This document shows, in pieces, positions 17,345 through 26,033 of a DNA stretch of 64,000 bases. How positions within the stretch are numbered: position 1 is the stretch's first letter; each line of letters starts with the position of its first letter. The notes under the pieces are model-generated. The model searched no databases, was not told the origin of the DNA, and worked only from the letters and a program-made list of their open reading frames with translations. The position numbers were made by a program, and so were the translations under genes. This stretch comes from SCGC-AAA076-P13 sp905478035 (GTDB lineage Bacteria; Pseudomonadota; Gammaproteobacteria; Magnimaribacterales; D2472). Location: positions 496,001-560,000 of the forward strand of contig OX044367.1 in NCBI GenBank assembly GCA_943846785.1, in the 5' to 3' direction.

Positions 17345-18424
17345 ATGTTATTTGAGCCATATAAACTAAAAAATATAACTCTAAGAAATAGAGTGGCGAT
17401 GGCTCCAATGACAAGAAGTCAATCTCCAGGAGGTATACCTACTAATGATGTTGTTGAATACTACAAAAGAAGAGCAAAAGCAGAAGTTGGGTTAATTATT
17501 ACAGAGGGTGTTGAGGTAAGTCACGAGGCTTCAAGTGCATATCCAAATGTACCACGACTAGATTCTAAAGAAGCAAGAGATGGCTGGAAAAAAGTTGTTG
17601 ATGGGATTAAAGAAAATAATGGACATGTTGTAGCTCAGCTATGGCATTGTGGCGGTTTTCGTAAATTAGGAATGGGTCCAAATCCAGAAGTTCCGGGTCA
17701 TACTGCTTCAGGATTGGTCAGACCAGGAAAGAGGGTGGCTCATGCAATGACGTCTCTAGACATTGAAGAAACAGTTAATGCATATGCTAGTGATGCAAAG
17801 ATTTGTGAAGAGATTGGATTCGATGGAGTTGAGATTCATGGAGCTCATGGCTATTTAATTGATAATTTTCTATGGAATGGAACTAACGATAGAGATGACA
17901 GATTCGGAGGTTCAATTGAAACAAGGTCTAATTTAGCAACATCAATAACAAAAGCTATAAGAAATAATGTAAGTGACAAATTTATTGTTGGCCTTAGGTT
18001 TTCACAATGGAAACAACAAGACTATACTGCACGACTCGCAACAAACCCAGATGATTTACTAAAAGTTCTTTCAGGGCCTTGTGATGCTGGCTTAGACTAT
18101 CTTCATTCAAGCATGAGAAGGTTTTGGGAAAGTGAGTTTGAGGGTTCTGATGAAAATCTTGCCTATTGGACAAAAAAACTTACTAATATTCCAACAATGA
18201 GTGTTGGTAGTGTTGGCTTAGATGGTGATTTCACAGACATGATGGCATCAGCTAAAACCGCTAGTATTGATAAAGCTCTTAAAGATATCAATGAACAAAA
18301 GTATGACATGGTTGCTGTTGGAAGAGCGCTATTATCTGATCATGAATGGGTTATTAAAATGAAAGAGGGCAGACTGAAAGATATTAACCCATATACAAAA
18401 GAATCATTATTAGAGATGTACTAA
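17345..18424 (+). CDS. NADH:flavin oxidoreductase, Old Yellow Enzyme family
   Basis: 359-residue FMN-binding TIM-barrel enzyme. It begins with the family start LFEPYKLKNITLRNRVAMAPMTRS. The active-site block FDGVEIHGAHGYLIDNFL is near residues 159-176, followed by NDRDDRFGGSIETR. The FMN phosphate region near the end reads YDMVAVGRALLSDHEWV. There is no C-terminal iron-sulfur/FAD extension of the 2,4-dienoyl-CoA reductase type, so it is a single-domain ene-reductase-like enzyme. The adjacent crotonase suggests an acyl-CoA or lipid substrate, which is inference. Its 3' end overlaps that of fabB by 4 nt. Confidence 0.85.
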   Translation: MLFEPYKLKNITLRNRVAMAPMTRSQSPGGIPTNDVVEYYKRRAKAEVGLIITEGVEVSHEASSAYPNVPRLDSKEARDGWKKVVDGIKENNGHVVAQLWHCGGFRKLGMGPNPEVPGHTASGLVRPGKRVAHAMTSLDIEETVNAYASDAKICEEIGFDGVEIHGAHGYLIDNFLWNGTNDRDDRFGGSIETRSNLATSITKAIRNNVSDKFIVGLRFSQWKQQDYTARLATNPDDLLKVLSGPCDAGLDYLHSSMRRFWESEFEGSDENLAYWTKKLTNIPTMSVGSVGLDGDFTDMMASAKTASIDKALKDINEQKYDMVAVGRALLSDHEWVIKMKEGRLKDINPYTKESLLEMY

Positions 18425-19629
18425 TATTTAGTAACAATTAGACTTGCGTTCGTTCCACCAAACCCAAATGAATTACTCATGGCTGATTTAATTTCGGATG
18501 ACGTTGTCTCAGTATTTAGTTTTATTCCTTTCGCTTCATCACAAACATCTTCAACGTTAATCGATGGAGCAATGAACTTATCTTTCAACATCATTATTGA
18601 ATAAATAGCTTCTTGAGCACCAGTAGCACCTAAAGAATGTCCAGTCATAGATTTTGTGGAACTAATAATTGGAGAGTTATTACCAAAAAGTTCCTTTATA
18701 GCATTTAATTCTGCTAAATCGCCTACTGGGGTACTTGTTCCATGAGTATTAATATAATCTACATCTGAGCCATAACTTTTAAGAGCTCCTTGCATGCATC
18801 TAAGTGCCCCTTCTCCTGAAGGTGCAACCATGTCATAACCATCAGAAGTAGCAAAATATCCTGAAAGTTTAGCTAAGATATTTGCATTTCTTTTTTTAGC
18901 ATGTTCCTCTTCTTCAAGAATCAAGATGCCTGAGCCACCTGATATTACAAAACCATCTCTATTTTTATCATATGGTCTAGATGCCTTTGTAGGATCATCA
19001 TTAAAATTTGATGATAGCGCTCCCATAGCATCAAAAAGGCTAGAGGAACTCCAGTGCTCATCCTCTCCACCGCCAGCTATTACTATATCTTGTTGCCCAG
19101 ATTTAATTAAATCTGCACCATGACCAATACAATGAGCACTTGTTGCACAAGCAGAAGAGATAGAGTAATTGATTCCTTTAATTTTGAATGCTGTGCCCAA
19201 GATTGCTGAAATAGAGCTTCCCATTGACTTGGTAACAGCATATGGACCAATTCTTTTAGGGCCCTTTTCTCTAGCTATGTCAGCAGTTGAAACCATCACT
19301 CTTGTAGATGCGCCGCCTGATCCGGCAACTATTCCTACTCTTGGTGAATCTAGATCTTCTTCAGTTAGGGATGACATTTCAATAGCATCTTTTGCTGCAA
19401 GATATGAATATGCGGCTGACTCACCCATAAAGCGAAGAAGTTTTCTATCAATTAATTCAGAAAAATCTATATCCATAGAACCAGATACCTGACTCCTGAA
19501 TCCCATATCAGCATATGAGCTATTTGATACTATTCCTGATTTTCCATTCTTAAGACTTTCAAGAACATCGTCATAGGAATTACCTATACACGATTTGATT
19601 CCAACACCTGTTATGACTACATTTTTCAT
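18421..19629 (-). CDS. fabB: 3-oxoacyl-ACP synthase I
   Basis: 402 residues (E. coli FabB 406). Thiolase fold with the Cys-His-His triad: Cys in SSACATSAHCIG near residue 162, His in THGTSTPVGD near 295, and His in MTGHSLGATG near 330. FabB extends the cis-3-decenoyl-ACP made by FabA, committing carbon to unsaturated fatty acids. Its ATG overlaps the fabA stop (TAATG), so the pair is translationally coupled, as in other gammaproteobacteria. Confidence 0.96.
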   Translation of the reverse strand: MKNVVITGVGIKSCIGNSYDDVLESLKNGKSGIVSNSSYADMGFRSQVSGSMDIDFSELIDRKLLRFMGESAAYSYLAAKDAIEMSSLTEEDLDSPRVGIVAGSGGASTRVMVSTADIAREKGPKRIGPYAVTKSMGSSISAILGTAFKIKGINYSISSACATSAHCIGHGADLIKSGQQDIVIAGGGEDEHWSSSSLFDAMGALSSNFNDDPTKASRPYDKNRDGFVISGGSGILILEEEEHAKKRNANILAKLSGYFATSDGYDMVAPSGEGALRCMQGALKSYGSDVDYINTHGTSTPVGDLAELNAIKELFGNNSPIISSTKSMTGHSLGATGAQEAIYSIMMLKDKFIAPSINVEDVCDEAKGIKLNTETTSSEIKSAMSNSFGFGGTNASLIVTKY

Positions 19630-20153
19630 TAGAAGCTACTCGGATCGTTAAATAAACCAACTTTTAGTTTTTCAGCATTATAAATTTCTTTATCATCAAC
19701 ATACATTTTGCCATTCGCAACACCAAGAACAGCACCTCTATTAATCACTCTTTTGATATCTAACTCATATCTTACAATATTGGCTGATGGCAAAACCTGA
19801 CCAAAAAATTTTATATTCTCTGCACCTAATGCTCTCCCAATCCCAGGCAGCCCAGACCAAAGCAAATAGAATCCTAATAACTGCCACATTGCATCTAGAC
19901 CAAGACACCCTGGCATAACTGGGTCTTCCTTAAAGTGACATTTAAAGAACCATAAATCAGGATTTATTTTTAGATTAGCAACGATTTTCCCTTTACCATA
20001 TTCTCCACCAAAATCATTAATATTTGTTATTTCATCAAACATTAACATCTGATCCGATGGCAACCTTCCGTCTCCATCTTTAGTAAAGAGGGCTCCATTT
20101 CCGCATTCTACTAAATCTTTTTTAGAGTAAGATTCTTGAGGAATAAAAGTCAT
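19629..20153 (-). CDS. fabA: 3-hydroxydecanoyl-ACP dehydratase/isomerase
   Basis: 174 residues (E. coli 172). The active-site segment LWFFKCHFKEDPVMPGCLGLDAMWQL contains the catalytic His and, 14 residues later, the Asp. FabA makes and isomerises the C10 double bond for unsaturated fatty acids. Its start overlaps the ispB stop by 4 nt (ATGA) and its stop overlaps the fabB start, giving the order ispB-fabA-fabB. Confidence 0.97.
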   Translation of the reverse strand: MTFIPQESYSKKDLVECGNGALFTKDGDGRLPSDQMLMFDEITNINDFGGEYGKGKIVANLKINPDLWFFKCHFKEDPVMPGCLGLDAMWQLLGFYLLWSGLPGIGRALGAENIKFFGQVLPSANIVRYELDIKRVINRGAVLGVANGKMYVDDKEIYNAEKLKVGLFNDPSSF

Positions 20154-21099
20154 TTATTTCTATTTATTGAATTATCCAACAATTTTAACATTTCCTGTTG
20201 TATATGTTTATCTATTTTTAGGGCGGATGCTTTACATCTTTTAATATACTTAACTGCAAGATTTTCTGTTTCTGTAATCCCTCCGAGCCTATTAATTAAT
20301 TTAGAAACTTTTAGGTGGGAAACTTTTTTATTACCCAGCATAGTTACCAATATTTTTTTATCTTCATGACCAGCATTATTGTATGCAAAATAAAATGGGT
20401 AAGTGACTTTTCCTTCTTTAATATCCTGAAAGGCTGGTTTACCTAGAGTATTCTCTTGACCAAGATAATCCAATAAGTCATCTTTTATCTGAAAAACTAT
20501 CCCAAGATTTTTAGCACAGTCAGAGATATTTTTAACATAACTGCCTTTAGAATCACTTAAAAGAGCGCCACATTTTGCTGATGCTTCAAAAAGCCTGCCG
20601 GTTTTAAAATAGCTAATGTCTTCAAGCTCAGAAAGAGATATGCCTGTGTTACCGATTGCATCAAGCTGAATCAATTCACCCTTGGAAATGTCATTTGTAG
20701 CATTAGATAACTCTTCTAAGATTTTTGAATTGCCCAGTTCGACCATAAGCATAAATGCTTTTGAGTAAATATAATCTCCAATCAAAACTCCGTGTGCATT
20801 TGTCCAAATATTATTTACTGACTTAACGCCTCTTCTTGTAGGTGACTCGTCTACAACATCATCATGCACTAGAGTTGCATTATGCAATAGCTCAATTATT
20901 GCTGCTAACTTGTATCTTTTTTTCCTTGTCTTCTATCTATAGAAGAGGAAATAAGGCTTAATCTCGCTCTTAATTGCTTACCATTTTTTTTGAAAATGTA
21001 GTCATAAAGGTTAGAAATAGTCTTTTCTTTGATTATATTTTTTCTTAAAAGATTGTTTACTTCTTTGAGATCATTATTTATAGAATTTTTCTCTGGCAT
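20150..21099 (-). CDS. ispB: Octaprenyl diphosphate synthase with apparent frameshift
   Basis: The gene is split into two frames. The N-terminal 64-codon frame (21099 down to a TAG at 20905-20907) contains KKNGKQLRARLSLISSS. The rest is in the -1 frame and carries both aspartate-rich motifs, HDDVVDES and KDDLLDYLG. Joining them at the A7 run (complement of 20917-20923) by a -1 shift restores about 316 residues, the normal length (E. coli 323), reading through KLAAIIELLHNATLVHDD. The enzyme makes the ubiquinone side-chain precursor. The break may be a sequencing indel, a recent mutation, or slippage; the essential role and otherwise intact sequence argue against simple decay. The gene diverges from rplU. 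Confidence 0.88.
20917..20923 (-). other. A7 slippery run at the ispB frame break
   Basis: On the minus strand the message reads GGA AAA AAA GAT in the upstream ispB frame, giving the heptamer A AAA AAA in the phase needed for a -1 slip. Re-reading one base gives GGA AAA AAA AGA, which continues into the conserved C-terminal frame. Such A runs are also hotspots for polymerase slippage and for sequencing indels. Confidence 0.6.
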
Positions 21100-21136
21100 T
21101 GTTAAATATTTTTTAAAGCAAAATTATACATAAGTA

Positions 21137-21165
21137 TTGATAAATTCTTCATTAAAGCGTATATT
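21137..21165 (+). promoter_or_regulatory. Probable sigma-70 promoter of rplU-rpmA-obgE
   Basis: TTGATA at 21137-21142 and TATATT at 21160-21165 are separated by exactly 17 nt. Transcription from here would give a leader of about 17 nt before the rplU ATG at 21189, with an AGGA ribosome binding site at 21178-21181. It lies in the divergent spacer with ispB. Confidence 0.65.
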
Positions 21166-21188
21166 TTGCACCCTTTTAGGATATAAAT

Positions 21189-21509
21189 ATGTACGCAGTA
21201 ATAGAATCAGGTGGAAAACAACATAAAATTGAAAAAGGCATGACTTTGCCTGTCGATTTATTAAAGGATGAGCCTGGTACAAAGATAACTTTTGATAATG
21301 TACTACTTTATGTAGATGATAAAAATGTTGAGATTGGTCAACCTTATTTATCTAATGTTAAAGTTACAGCAGAAGTTATTGATATTGTTAAATCAGATAA
21401 GATTTCTATTCTTCGCTTTAGAAGAAGAAAGCATAGTATGACTAAAACTGGTCACAGAGCTAGGCATTCACAAGTGGAAATTAAAGATATTAAATTAGAG
21501 AGTAAATAA
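21189..21509 (+). CDS. rplU: 50S ribosomal protein L21
   Basis: 106 residues (E. coli 103). It starts MYAVIESGGKQHKIEKG; the C-terminal FRRRKHSMTKTGHRARHSQVEI is the family signature. L21 binds 23S near L20. TAATG overlap with rpmA. Confidence 0.98.
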   Translation: MYAVIESGGKQHKIEKGMTLPVDLLKDEPGTKITFDNVLLYVDDKNVEIGQPYLSNVKVTAEVIDIVKSDKISILRFRRRKHSMTKTGHRARHSQVEIKDIKLESK

Positions 21510-21766
21510 TGGCACATAAGAAAGCAGGTGGTTCCAGTAAAAACGGTAGAGATTCCAACGCCAAAAGACTTGGCGTAAAAAGATACGGCGGACAAGTTGT
21601 AAAAGCTGGTGAGATTCTTATACGTCAAAGAGGAACAAATACTCATCCGGGCATTAATGTTGGAATAGGCAAAGATGATACCTTGTTTGCTAAAGCAGCT
21701 GGTGTTGTAGAATTTACATACAAAGGCCCAAAAAGCAGAAAAACAGCGAACGTTATTACTCAATAA
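21509..21766 (+). CDS. rpmA: 50S ribosomal protein L27
   Basis: 85 residues, E. coli length. It begins MAHKKAGGSSKNGRDSNAKR and has no cleavable N-terminal extension of the Firmicutes type. The N-terminal tail reaches the peptidyl transferase centre. Canonical rplU-rpmA-obgE order. Confidence 0.98.
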   Translation: MAHKKAGGSSKNGRDSNAKRLGVKRYGGQVVKAGEILIRQRGTNTHPGINVGIGKDDTLFAKAAGVVEFTYKGPKSRKTANVITQ

Positions 21767-21779
21767 CGTTTTTTAAATC

Positions 21780-22802
21780 ATGAATTTCATTGACGAGGCC
21801 TTTCTCGAAGTTAGGGCAGGGAATGGTGGTGCCGGTGCTTCTAGTTTTAGAAGAGAAAAATATATTCCTTTTGGTGGTCCAGATGGAGGAGATGGCGGCA
21901 AAGGCGGTGATGTAGTTTTCAGAGTCAACTTAAATAAAAACACCCTTATTGATTTTCAGAACAAAAGAGTCTTTATTGCAAAAAATGGTAGACCGGGATC
22001 TGGTAAAAATAAATCAGGATCTGCGGCTGATAATCTCGTTATTGATATCCCAAAAGGGACTGTTATTTATGATGATATATCTGGGGATGAGCTATTAGAT
22101 TGTTGTGATGATGATATTGAGTATGTTCTTGCTAAAGGTGGTGATGGTGGTCAAGGAAATGCAAGATTTAAATCTAGTACCAATCAAGCTCCAAGGAAGT
22201 TTACATTAGGCTTTGAAGGCGAAGTTAGATTCATAAGATTAGAATTAAAATCTTTAGCTGATGTTGGATTAGTAGGATTTCCTAATGCAGGTAAATCAAC
22301 TTTTCTTAATAAAGTATCATCTGCAAAACCTAAAATAGGAAGTTATCCCTTCACAACACTTAGACCTCATTTAGGAACAATAGAAGGATCAGATTCAAGT
22401 TTTGTGATTGCTGATATACCTGGATTAATTGAAGGAGCATCAGAAGGCGCTGGACTTGGCATTAAATTTTTACAACACATTTCAAGAACTGGCTTATTGC
22501 TCATATTTGTTGATTTGTATTCAACAGATAATCTTGATGCTATTGATCAGATCAAACTTCTTAAGAATGAATTAAGTGCTTATAAAGATGACCTTACACA
22601 AAAGGTATCATGGATAGTTTGCAATAAAATTGATTTGATTAATCAAGATGATCTTGAATTACATTCAAATCAAATACAGGAAGAATTAAGCATTTCAAAG
22701 GAAGATATATTTTTTATCTCTGCAGCGACAGGAGAGGGCACACAAAAGCTTCTTCAATCCCTTGAAGAAGTTATATCACAAAGTAAATTAGATTTAACCT
22801 AG
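21780..22802 (+). CDS. obgE: Obg-family GTPase, ribosome assembly
   Basis: 340 residues. The glycine-rich Obg domain (residues 1-158) has GNGGAGASSFRREKYIPFGG. The G domain has Walker A GFPNAGKST, switch II DIPGLIEGA, and NKID. The short C-terminal extension seen in E. coli ObgE (390 residues) is missing. ObgE works in late 50S assembly and stress signalling. Its last 9 nt overlap the end of the convergent rpsT. Confidence 0.96.
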   Translation: MNFIDEAFLEVRAGNGGAGASSFRREKYIPFGGPDGGDGGKGGDVVFRVNLNKNTLIDFQNKRVFIAKNGRPGSGKNKSGSAADNLVIDIPKGTVIYDDISGDELLDCCDDDIEYVLAKGGDGGQGNARFKSSTNQAPRKFTLGFEGEVRFIRLELKSLADVGLVGFPNAGKSTFLNKVSSAKPKIGSYPFTTLRPHLGTIEGSDSSFVIADIPGLIEGASEGAGLGIKFLQHISRTGLLLIFVDLYSTDNLDAIDQIKLLKNELSAYKDDLTQKVSWIVCNKIDLINQDDLELHSNQIQEELSISKEDIFFISAATGEGTQKLLQSLEEVISQSKLDLT

Positions 22803-23057
22803 GGCTTTAACAGCTTTAGAAAGTCTGCTTTTCGTTCTAGCAGCTGCATTTTTATGTATCACTTTCTTTGATGCAGAAGAGTCTAAGACTTTCTCAGCCT
22901 TTGTTAGAGCTTCTTTTGCTTTTACAGAGTCGTTTTCATCAATGCTTGCACGCACAGCTTTTACAGCAGTTCTTACCATTGATCTTTGAGCATGTCTGAG
23001 TTTGTATGTCTCAGCGTTTTGTTTAGCTCTTTTAAGTGATTGTTTTGAGTTAGCCAT
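22794..23057 (-). CDS. rpsT: 30S ribosomal protein S20
   Basis: 87 residues, the E. coli length. It begins MANSKQSLKRAKQNAETYKLRH and ends with the helical KNAAARTKSRLSKAVKAL. S20 is a primary 16S binder. It has its own upstream region (23058-23123) containing a 6-bp inverted repeat ATGAGC/GCTCAT at 23089-23103, and is insulated from the receptor gene upstream by a terminator. Confidence 0.97.
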   Translation of the reverse strand: MANSKQSLKRAKQNAETYKLRHAQRSMVRTAVKAVRASIDENDSVKAKEALTKAEKVLDSSASKKVIHKNAAARTKSRLSKAVKALG

Positions 23058-23123
23058 ATTTATATTTCGTTAAAGAGTGCGTAGTTTAATGAGCAAAGCT
23101 CATAATGTCCATATTTTTAGCAT

Positions 23124-23155
23124 AAAAAAAAAGGCAGCTTTGTGGGCTGCCTTTT
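23124..23155 (-). terminator. Rho-independent terminator of the TonB-receptor gene
   Basis: A perfect 10-bp stem (AAAAGGCAGC at 23129-23138 with GCTGCCTTTT at 23146-23155) and a 7-nt loop is followed, in the minus direction, by a run of T's (complement of A's at 23124-23132). It starts about 20 nt after the receptor stop and separates it from rpsT. It is the only clear intrinsic terminator I see in the window. Confidence 0.9.
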
Positions 23156-23174
23156 AATTAAATAACTAAATAAA

Positions 23175-25844
23175 TTACTTAGATACTTTTATACCAAGAA
23201 ATACCATCTGACCTCTAGGATCATGATGTTTTGGATCATAACTAAAGTTAGCTGCGTCATAAACAATTGGTGCTGCTTCATCAGTAGCATTGTTAATTCC
23301 TGCAGATAATTTTACATCGTAACCAGATACTTCCATATCATAAGAATATCTTAGATCTAAAGTAGTAAAGCTATCAACATCTTGACTAAATCCTCTTGAG
23401 GTAGCAAGTGCATCAAGTGCTCTTGTTGTCTCATACTCAGAAATCATTCTGATGTAAGCAGCAAAATTATGGTCGCCATTAGATAATTTAGCTGATATTA
23501 CTGATTTAGTTTCAGGCATAGATCTTGCAAAGTTGTCATGGTTGAATAAACCAACAACATCTCTCATTCCGCCTGATCCATTAGGAATTTCATAACTTAA
23601 AATTCGTGCAGTGTTGAAACCTACAGTAGCTTGACCCCATGCAGTATCAAAGTTGTATGAACCTTCAATATCAAGACCTGTAGCCTCTACATTTTCAGCA
23701 TTCTGATATTCAGTTGTAACTCCTGCTAAAACCCCATTAAGTCTCTTGATATCTGGGTCTGTAGGATCAGCAACTATTTTACCTTGAGCATTTTCAATAG
23801 TAATAACGTTCTCATAATCGATACCCCAATAATCAACTGATAAAGAAGTTTGATCATTTGGTGTCCAAATTGCTCCAAAGTTAGTGTTTTCTGAAGTTTC
23901 TGGTTCTAAGTCAGGGTTATGTGCAACAGCAACTCTTATGAACGCTGTTGAACCTTTAGCAGTTCCATCTGGATTGAAATCCTGAAGTCCTTGAAGTGAA
24001 ACCAAAGAAGTTGATAACTGAGACAATGAAGGTTCTCTAAATGAAGTACTATACGAACCTCTTAAGACAAGGTTGTCGTTCATTTGATATCTCATAGAAA
24101 CTTTAGGATCAAATGTTGATTCTGAAGTAAGTTGCTCATATCTAGCAGCACCAATTACCTGAAGCTTGTCGCTTACATCTTTAGATGCTTCAACAAATAC
24201 TGCTGTTGAGTTTCTGCTATCCTGATTCTCTAAACCACCACCTAAAAATATTAGATCAGATTGCTGAGTGATGCTTCCATCAGGACCAAAAACAGCTTTT
24301 GATGCATCATTTCTTTCAACGTTATATCCTTCCTTCTTCATCTGAAGCCCAGTAGCGAAATCAACTCCACCATCTGTTGTTCCAGTTATTAAGAAGTCTA
24401 AAACCATTAAGTCAGCAACAGTCTTTCTTCTCTCTCCAGAGGAAATGTATGCAATTAATTCAGCAGAGTTTGCAGAAGAATCGAATAAATTCCATGACTC
24501 TGTTCCACTAGCACCACCAACTCCAGCAATAGCAGCATCAAATCTTGATGTGCTTGTATCAGGCTGGAAATAAGAGTGAACTTGCTCACTATCAGTAAAA
24601 TGGATTTCCCATGTATTACCACTCATCAAAGTTCCATTAAGACCAAATGAAATTCTCTCATTTGTATTTTGTCTTGGAGCGTTTGGTGATGGGAATGCTG
24701 AGCCTAAAGCTCTTCCTAGCCATAAGATAGGGTATGAAAAAGGACTACCTGCAACACCAGGCATAATTGGTTTACCTAAATAAGATAGCGCTGGGTATGA
24801 AGGTGATTGAGGATTATCAAGCACATCAATATCAGTTGCCATATAGTCAAATTCAAAATTTACACCATTATCGAATGACGTCTTTGAAGAAAGATAAACA
24901 CTTGAATGTTCTTCGGTATTAACTAAGTTGAATCTATCTCCATAATAAAATCCACACCTTGTTCCGCCACTAAGACCAGGAGCTGGAGCAGCTTGAGGTA
25001 ATAAAATACCTTTAGTAGCAACACAACTCGCATCAGGAATTGATTCGTAAATATTATATGTACCCGCATAAGGTCCACTATCAACTGTTGTGAAAGGACT
25101 TGCTCCAGGTATTGGTAAAATCAAAAAGCTATTACCAAGTCCACTGACCGCTAATTCAGAGTAATCTGATAATTCTGTTCCAGCTAAAGGAGATCTATCT
25201 AATTGGCTATATGCCATTACAACATTAGTATTTCCAGTTTGAGTACCCCAGATAACGCCCATACTGTCATCAGTCTGGTCGCCCATATCTGTATTTTGTT
25301 GTGATAGATTAAATTCAATACCTTCGAAGTCTCTTCTTAAGATAAAGTTAACAACACCTGCAACAGCATCTGAGCCATATATAGAAGCAGCACCTTCTTT
25401 AAGAATTTCAACTCTTTCAGTTGCAATCATTGGGATCATATTTGTATCAACAAATACAGCACCATCATTAGAAGTACCAGCAGCAATAGTCTGTCTTCGA
25501 CCGTCAACCAACACTAATGTTGATGAAAGACCAAGACCTCTAAGGTTTACATTAGATGTACCTTGAGTAGAACCAGATGTAAAAGAATCTGGGTTGTTTT
25601 CAGAACCTGAGTCAACAGCTATATTTCTTATAATATCTGCAGCAGTTGATGCTCCTAGGTCTTCAATCGTGTCTCTGCCAATTACTTCGACAGCACTTGC
25701 TCCATCTTTAGCACTACTCTTCAGATATGAACCGGTAACAACAACTTCTTCAACAGAAGATGTGTCTTGAGCAATAAGCCCTATAGGTGTTAATAAGAAA
25801 GCAAATACGACTAGTGAAGAAAAAATACTAGTTAATTTATTCAT
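23175..25844 (-). CDS. TonB-dependent outer-membrane receptor
   Basis: 889 residues from ATG 25844, chosen because a strong AGGGGGAT ribosome binding site lies 6 nt upstream; a reading from 25895 would precede it. The N-terminal signal peptide (MNKLTSIFSSLVVFAFLLTPIGLIA) is followed by a TonB-box-like VEEVVVTGS. The plug has VEVIGRDTIEDLGASTAADI and RVEILKEGAASIYGSDAVAG near residues 40-170, then a long beta-barrel with SFREPSLSQL and NPDLEPETSENT. These are features of large receptors for vitamins, siderophores or glycans; the ligand cannot be told. The protein ends IKVSK rather than with the usual aromatic residue. It is monocistronic with its own terminator. Confidence 0.93.
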   Translation of the reverse strand: MNKLTSIFSSLVVFAFLLTPIGLIAQDTSSVEEVVVTGSYLKSSAKDGASAVEVIGRDTIEDLGASTAADIIRNIAVDSGSENNPDSFTSGSTQGTSNVNLRGLGLSSTLVLVDGRRQTIAAGTSNDGAVFVDTNMIPMIATERVEILKEGAASIYGSDAVAGVVNFILRRDFEGIEFNLSQQNTDMGDQTDDSMGVIWGTQTGNTNVVMAYSQLDRSPLAGTELSDYSELAVSGLGNSFLILPIPGASPFTTVDSGPYAGTYNIYESIPDASCVATKGILLPQAAPAPGLSGGTRCGFYYGDRFNLVNTEEHSSVYLSSKTSFDNGVNFEFDYMATDIDVLDNPQSPSYPALSYLGKPIMPGVAGSPFSYPILWLGRALGSAFPSPNAPRQNTNERISFGLNGTLMSGNTWEIHFTDSEQVHSYFQPDTSTSRFDAAIAGVGGASGTESWNLFDSSANSAELIAYISSGERRKTVADLMVLDFLITGTTDGGVDFATGLQMKKEGYNVERNDASKAVFGPDGSITQQSDLIFLGGGLENQDSRNSTAVFVEASKDVSDKLQVIGAARYEQLTSESTFDPKVSMRYQMNDNLVLRGSYSTSFREPSLSQLSTSLVSLQGLQDFNPDGTAKGSTAFIRVAVAHNPDLEPETSENTNFGAIWTPNDQTSLSVDYWGIDYENVITIENAQGKIVADPTDPDIKRLNGVLAGVTTEYQNAENVEATGLDIEGSYNFDTAWGQATVGFNTARILSYEIPNGSGGMRDVVGLFNHDNFARSMPETKSVISAKLSNGDHNFAAYIRMISEYETTRALDALATSRGFSQDVDSFTTLDLRYSYDMEVSGYDVKLSAGINNATDEAAPIVYDAANFSYDPKHHDPRGQMVFLGIKVSK

Positions 25845-25850
25845 AAAAAT

Positions 25851-25858
25851 ATCCCCCT
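25851..25858 (-). promoter_or_regulatory. Strong ribosome binding site deciding the receptor start
   Basis: AGGGGGAT on the minus strand, 6 nt before the ATG at 25844. It is the best Shine-Dalgarno match in the window and fixes the start so that the signal peptide begins MNKLTS. Confidence 0.8.
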
Positions 25859-25884
25859 GATATTTTGATTGTTTTAGTAAAAAT

Positions 25885-25890
25885 ATTATA
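25885..25890 (-). promoter_or_regulatory. Possible -10 box of the TonB-receptor gene
   Basis: TATAAT on the minus strand, about 40 nt upstream of the ATG. No convincing -35 is visible. The spacer up to 26033 is very AT-rich and contains the palindrome ATATGCATAT near 25925-25934. I see no clear Fur box. Confidence 0.4.
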
Positions 25891-26033
25891 CACAATAAGT
25901 ATATATATCATTTATGCACAGCTAATATGCATATATTCTGATATGAAAGTAACAGTATTTTAAATCAATGTACACAGTAAAAAATAATATTTACCAATGG
26001 TATTGCAAATGAAATTTATTCTGCTAAGGCTTA

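Noticed and set aside
20150..20887. A separate 245-residue prenyl synthase starting at a TTG
   Set aside because: The TTG lies inside conserved sequence (LLHNATLVHDD); the N-terminal part is in the neighbouring frame, so this is one frameshifted ispB.
23089..23103. ATGAGC/GCTCAT inverted repeat as a terminator
   Set aside because: It is short and lacks a T run; the real terminator is at 23124-23155. It may be part of the rpsT leader.
25925..25934. ATATGCATAT palindrome upstream of the TonB receptor as a regulator site
   Set aside because: Short AT-rich palindromes are expected by chance here, and it does not match a Fur box.
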